Shown piece by piece: positions 7,278 through 9,528 of a stretch of 9,528 nucleotides of DNA. The translations under genes were made by a program, and so were the position numbers. The stretch covers positions 1 to 9,528 of the forward strand of contig JAFGUR010000086.1 in the NCBI GenBank assembly GCA_016938425.1. Reading direction: 5' to 3'. The first letter of the stretch is position 1. Each line of letters starts with the position of its first letter. This DNA comes from Fusobacteriaceae bacterium (GTDB taxonomy: Bacteria > Fusobacteriota > Fusobacteriia > Fusobacteriales > Fusobacteriaceae). The notes below the pieces were generated by a model. It had not been told where the DNA came from. It saw only the letters and a list, made by a program, of their open reading frames with translations, and ran no database searches.

Positions 7278-7586
7278 TTATATTCCTAACTTTTTTAATA
7301 TATCAGTTAAAACTTCGTCTTTTATAATTATTTCCTCTTTTAAAATATAACTATAAATTTCAAAAAAGCAATTTTTCTCATTATCATATTCAATGCTTTC
7401 AAAATTAAAGCCTAATCCTTCAATAATTTCCTGTTTAATTATGTCATTTTCATTAGCTTTAAAATAAATTTTTTGTTTTAATAAATCATTTGTTTTTAGA
7501 AAAGTTAGAAAATCATTTAAAGTTACTTTACTATCTAAAATTTCTAGAAAAAAATCTTTATCTACCTTAAAAATATCAATTTGCAT
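7278..7586 (-). CDS. Hypothetical protein, 102 residues
   Basis: The start is ATG at 7586-7584, six nt after AGGAGG. The frame stays open further upstream to 7808, but that extension is translated MITE sequence and not part of the gene. The protein is acidic/lysine-rich, soluble, with no signal peptide or membrane segment; predicted mixed alpha/beta (IYFKANENDIIKQEI at 40-54, CFFEIYSYILKEEIIIKDE at 73-91). I recognise no family. Before the two element insertions it lay 11 nt downstream of the SDR gene and about 31 nt upstream of the antiporter gene, so a functional link with one of them is plausible. Its retained start signal and intact frame suggest it is still used. Confidence 0.75.
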   Translation of the reverse strand: MQIDIFKVDKDFFLEILDSKVTLNDFLTFLKTNDLLKQKIYFKANENDIIKQEIIEGLGFNFESIEYDNEKNCFFEIYSYILKEEIIIKDEVLTDILKKLGI

Positions 7587-7603
7587 AAAATACCTCCTTA
7601 TTT

Positions 7604-7615
7604 TGATTGAATTTT
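7604..7615. repeat. Target site duplication of copy B, left
   Basis: TGATTGAATTTT abuts the left terminal repeat of copy B and is repeated exactly at 7836-7847 against its right end. A 12-bp duplication is on the long side and is seen, for example, in parts of the IS4 family. Confidence 0.85.
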
Positions 7616-7835
7616 TAGCTCGTTGCAAAACTCCAACACCTTTATTTTCCTTACATAAAAAACTACGTTTTTTATATAACTCCCCCACCTTCGGTGGGGA
7701 ATGAGAGAAGGAGTCGGGACGGAGCCCGAACCCAAGGCAAGGAAGTATCCTCGCCACTCCTCTATAACCAATAAAAATCTTATTTGTATTATTATTAAGT
7801 ATATACATATATTTTTTTAGTTTTGCAACTAGCTA
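7616..7835. mobile_element. MITE-like element, copy B (220 bp, with 12-bp target duplication)
   Basis: The 17-bp terminal inverted repeats are 7616-7632 and 7819-7835; 16 of 17 positions match (TAGCTnGTTGCAAAACT). They are flanked by perfect 12-bp direct repeats at 7604-7615 and 7836-7847. Internal structure: ATAAAAAAC/GTTTTTTAT (7655-7675), CCCCACC/GGTGGGG (7683-7699), then a closing stem AGGAGT/ACTCCT (7709-7714 with 7756-7761) that encloses CGGG/CCCG (7715-7728) and a GGC..GCC hairpin (7736-7755). No transposase is encoded. It lies between the SDR gene and the small gene in the same orientation as copy A. The intact ends imply a more recent insertion than copy A. Confidence 0.9.
7800..7828 (-). 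promoter_or_regulatory. Possible promoter carried by copy B
   Basis: On the minus strand the terminal repeat contains TTGCAA (7828-7823), with TATATA after 17 bp (7805-7800). It would read through the element towards the 102-residue gene and antiporter. In copy A the same -35 is kept but the -10 position reads CACATA. Such AT-rich matches arise easily by chance. Confidence 0.3.
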
Positions 7836-8570
7836 TGATTGAATTTTGTATAAAATTTTTGAAATAAAAGATTTACTAAAAAATTTAGTAATAAAGATTA
7901 AGAATTTATTGTATATCCCATAAATAGCAATTTTTTTATTTAAGTTTTTATATATATCATTAGCTACTTCTGCTGCTGTGGGAATTTTTCCTCGTAAAGC
8001 ACTACTTTTTGGTCTTTTCGCCACTGATTGAAATTCAGTTCGAGTTTCTCCTGGGCAATAAAGATTAATATTAACATCTTTTACTTCATTTTGAACTGCC
8101 AAAGTAAAATCAATTATAAAACTTTTAGTTCCTCCGTAAACAGCCATATATGGAGTTGGTTGGAAACCAGCAGTAGAGGCAATATTAATTATTGTACTTC
8201 CTTTTTTCATAATTTTTGAAAATCCTTTTGTTAAATAAACAACAGTTCCAACATTTAAATTAATCATTTCTAAATCTTTTTTGATATCATAATCATTAAA
8301 TTTATTAAACACTCCAAATCCAGCATTATTAATTAAAATGTCTAAATTTGAATATTTTGATATTAAAAAATCTAAATTTTCAATATTCGATAAATCAAGG
8401 CTTTCAATTTCAACAGAAACTCTATATTTAGTTTCTAATTTGTTTTTTAAAACTAAAAGAGAGTCTTTTCTTCTAGCTACTATAACAAGAGAGAAACCTT
8501 CACTAGCAAATTTATACGCAAGACTTTCTCCAATTCCACTGCTTGCACCAGTAATTAAAACTTTCTTCAA
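7833..8570 (-). CDS. Short-chain dehydrogenase/reductase (DltE/YqjQ-like)
   Basis: The 245-residue NAD(P)-dependent oxidoreductase has all classical SDR motifs: TGASSGIG (7-14) for the cofactor, a basic VARR (31-34) that suggests NADPH, D59 in LDLS, NNAG (81-84), N107, S132 in IASTAG, Y145xxxK149, and PG at 173-174. The substrate is unknown; the closest general class is COG0300. The start is TTG at 8570-8568, with AGAGGTGG 6 nt upstream. The basic hydrophobic tail (217-243) may be membrane-associated. The TAG stop (7835-7833) is the outermost three bases of MITE copy B. Without the element the gene would read one more codon (Lys) and stop at TAA, directly overlapping the next gene's ribosome binding site. 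Confidence 0.92.
   Translation of the reverse strand: MKKVLITGASSGIGESLAYKFASEGFSLVIVARRKDSLLVLKNKLETKYRVSVEIESLDLSNIENLDFLISKYSNLDILINNAGFGVFNKFNDYDIKKDLEMINLNVGTVVYLTKGFSKIMKKGSTIINIASTAGFQPTPYMAVYGGTKSFIIDFTLAVQNEVKDVNINLYCPGETRTEFQSVAKRPKSSALRGKIPTAAEVANDIYKNLNKKIAIYGIYNKFLIFITKFFSKSFISKILYKIQS
7836..7847. repeat. Target site duplication of copy B, right
   Basis: TGATTGAATTTT, identical to 7604-7615, abuts the right end of copy B. On the minus strand it encodes the last complete codons of the SDR gene (KIQS). Confidence 0.85.
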
Positions 8571-8589
8571 AAAACACCACCTCTATATA

Positions 8590-8618
8590 ATTATAACTTT
8601 ATTTATCCAAATTTTAAA
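8590..8618 (-). promoter_or_regulatory. Candidate promoter of the SDR operon
   Basis: On the minus strand a perfect -10 TATAAT (8595-8590) is preceded after 17 bp by a weak -35 TTTAAA (8618-8613). It would start transcription near 8583, almost at the ribosome binding site, giving a very short leader. Position and -10 are good; the -35 is poor. Confidence 0.4.
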
Positions 8619-8702
8619 GGGTTTTTGGTAAAAGAATCGTAAATAAATAAAAGAGCAACAATAATATGATATTTTTAGACTAAATCATAGGAGGGATACA
8701 AA

Positions 8703-9371
8703 ATGAAAATATTTATTGATATTGATGGAGTACTCTGGAATACAGCAAAAAGTATAGTTCATCTTTATAATCAAAAATATAGCCATAATGGAGATTGGAA
8801 AGATGCAAAAGAATGGAACTTTAGCCCTGCCATACCTTATGGAACATCGGAGGAAGTTATTGATGAACTTTTTGCCAGTAACGAAATTTATGATGGAGAC
8901 CATACAATAGAAGGGGCTGTAGAATATATTAAAAAATTACACGAAGAATATAAGGAAGTTTATTTTTGTACTGTTGGGAAAAATATAAATAATTCTCAAA
9001 AATTAAAAATGTTAAAAAGATTAATTCCCGATGTAAAAGTTATTACAATTAGCTTTCCAAATGAAGTTTATTCAGATAAATCATTAATCAACATGGAGAA
9101 TTCAATTTTTATAGATGATCACTCAAAAAACCTTGAAAGTTCTAACGCAAAATATAAAATACTTTTTGAGCCATATGGACTAAAAAATTGGAATATTGGA
9201 TATGAAGAGTTAAAAATAAAATCATGGAAAGAAGTTTACGAATTTATAAGAACAATTCATATCATTGAAGAAAAAGTTTTAGGTGAATATTTAAACTCAA
9301 TTAAATGTGAAGAAAGTCAATGCGATGCAAAAGATATACTTTCTCAACTTCTTGAAATATGTAAACATTAA
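8703..9371 (+). CDS. HAD-superfamily 5'-nucleotidase-like protein (NT5C-like)
   Basis: The 222-residue protein has the four HAD motifs: DIDGVL (6-11) with nucleophile D6 and acid D8; T90 in FCTVGKN; K126 in SDKS; and IDDHSKN (137-143) with D138/D139. The small cap after motif I and the IDDHSKN form fit the 5'(3')-deoxyribonucleotidase-like family, also found in phages, which dephosphorylates nucleoside monophosphates; the real substrate is open. Residues 175-222 extend past the usual core and carry three cysteines (C202, C207, C220) in the last 21 residues. AGGAGGG lies 7 nt before the ATG. It is transcribed divergently from the SDR operon and ends in its own terminator. I could not define a convincing promoter in 8584-8688. 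Confidence 0.85.
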   Translation: MKIFIDIDGVLWNTAKSIVHLYNQKYSHNGDWKDAKEWNFSPAIPYGTSEEVIDELFASNEIYDGDHTIEGAVEYIKKLHEEYKEVYFCTVGKNINNSQKLKMLKRLIPDVKVITISFPNEVYSDKSLINMENSIFIDDHSKNLESSNAKYKILFEPYGLKNWNIGYEELKIKSWKEVYEFIRTIHIIEEKVLGEYLNSIKCEESQCDAKDILSQLLEICKH

Positions 9372-9398
9372 AGTATATCATATAAATAAAAAAGTTTT

Positions 9399-9433
9399 AA
9401 AAAAGGAAGTTTTTTGTAAAATTTCCTTTTTTT
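9399..9433 (+). terminator. Intrinsic terminator after the nucleotidase-like gene
   Basis: AAAAAAGGAA (9399-9408) and TTCCTTTTTT (9423-9432) form a 10-bp stem, with a 7-T run at 9427-9433. It begins 28 nt after the stop codon. The arms are A/T-rich, so it may work on both strands. Confidence 0.75.
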
Positions 9434-9528
9434 AGTTAAAATAATATAACTATTCAACATAACAAATATATAAAACTAAAGTTTTATAAAAATAATTATT
9501 TCATAAATACAGAAAATCTATTCAAAAA
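9434..9528. other. AT-rich non-coding tail
   Basis: No gene is visible. ATATAACTATTCA at 9444-9456 is identical to 2150-2162, which likewise follows a terminator. A small palindrome with arms TATAAAAC and GTTTTATA around TAAA lies near 9470-9490. Confidence 0.4.

Noticed and set aside
7278..7808. A 176-codon open frame covering the small gene plus upstream sequence
   Set aside because: Codons upstream of 7586 are translated MITE copy B (the SHSPPKVGELYKK-type peptide). A strong ribosome binding site marks the true start at 7586.
7021..7847. Composite transposon carrying the 102-codon gene
   Set aside because: Each element has its own flanking repeats (exact for B, imperfect for A), which shows two separate insertions, not one composite unit.
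8685..8903. Minus-strand open frame opposite the nucleotidase-like gene
   Set aside because: The opposite strand encodes all HAD motifs there; this frame is its shadow.
1..9528. CRISPR array, rRNA, tRNA, phage genes or transposase
   Set aside because: No regularly spaced repeats, RNA gene motifs or such proteins are visible on either strand.

Overview
The window is strongly AT-rich, with AT-biased third positions, very short spacers and simple hairpin-plus-T-run terminators. Protein content is a signal-peptide beta carbonic anhydrase, Hpt next to PurA, and a CPA2 antiporter with a long cytosolic tail. A family of short structured repeats, read in frame, gives the peptide SHSPPKVGELYKK that recurs in spurious fusobacterial proteins. 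Together these suggest a Fusobacterium-like chromosome. This assignment is inference from style and gene content; no rRNA is present to confirm it.

Layout, left to right. Bases 1-943 (minus) hold the first 314 codons of an MFS permease that runs off the left edge; a TTGACA/TATAGT promoter lies about 150 bp upstream of its start. Bases 944-1402 are mostly non-coding, with a possible gene-tail relic on the minus strand and an extended -10 promoter for the next gene. Bases 1403-2056 (plus) encode an exported beta carbonic anhydrase, closed by a perfect 16-bp terminator stem. Bases 2104-2410 are gene-free and rich in short inverted repeats.

From 8570 down to 2463 everything reads on the minus strand: SDR oxidoreductase, a 102-residue unknown protein, an 820-residue antiporter, then a separately promoted unit of leader ORF + attenuator + hpt + purA with a strong terminator. 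At 8703-9371 (plus) is a divergent 5'-nucleotidase-like HAD protein with its own terminator.

Two points deserve most attention. (1) Two related MITE-like elements (about 226 and 220 bp, same orientation) have inserted between the SDR gene, the small gene and the antiporter gene. The second has 17-bp terminal inverted repeats and a perfect 12-bp target duplication. Removing it in silico restores an SDR gene whose TAA overlaps the next gene's ribosome binding site, so the three genes were once a compact operon; the element itself now supplies the SDR stop codon. (2) hpt has no promoter of its own downstream of a strong intrinsic terminator. The only good promoter lies upstream of that terminator and of a 37-codon leader ORF with a strong ribosome binding site that ends inside the terminator's ascending arm. 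This is the architecture of a translation-coupled attenuator controlling purine salvage and AMP synthesis (hpt-purA). I did not recognise it as a described leader.
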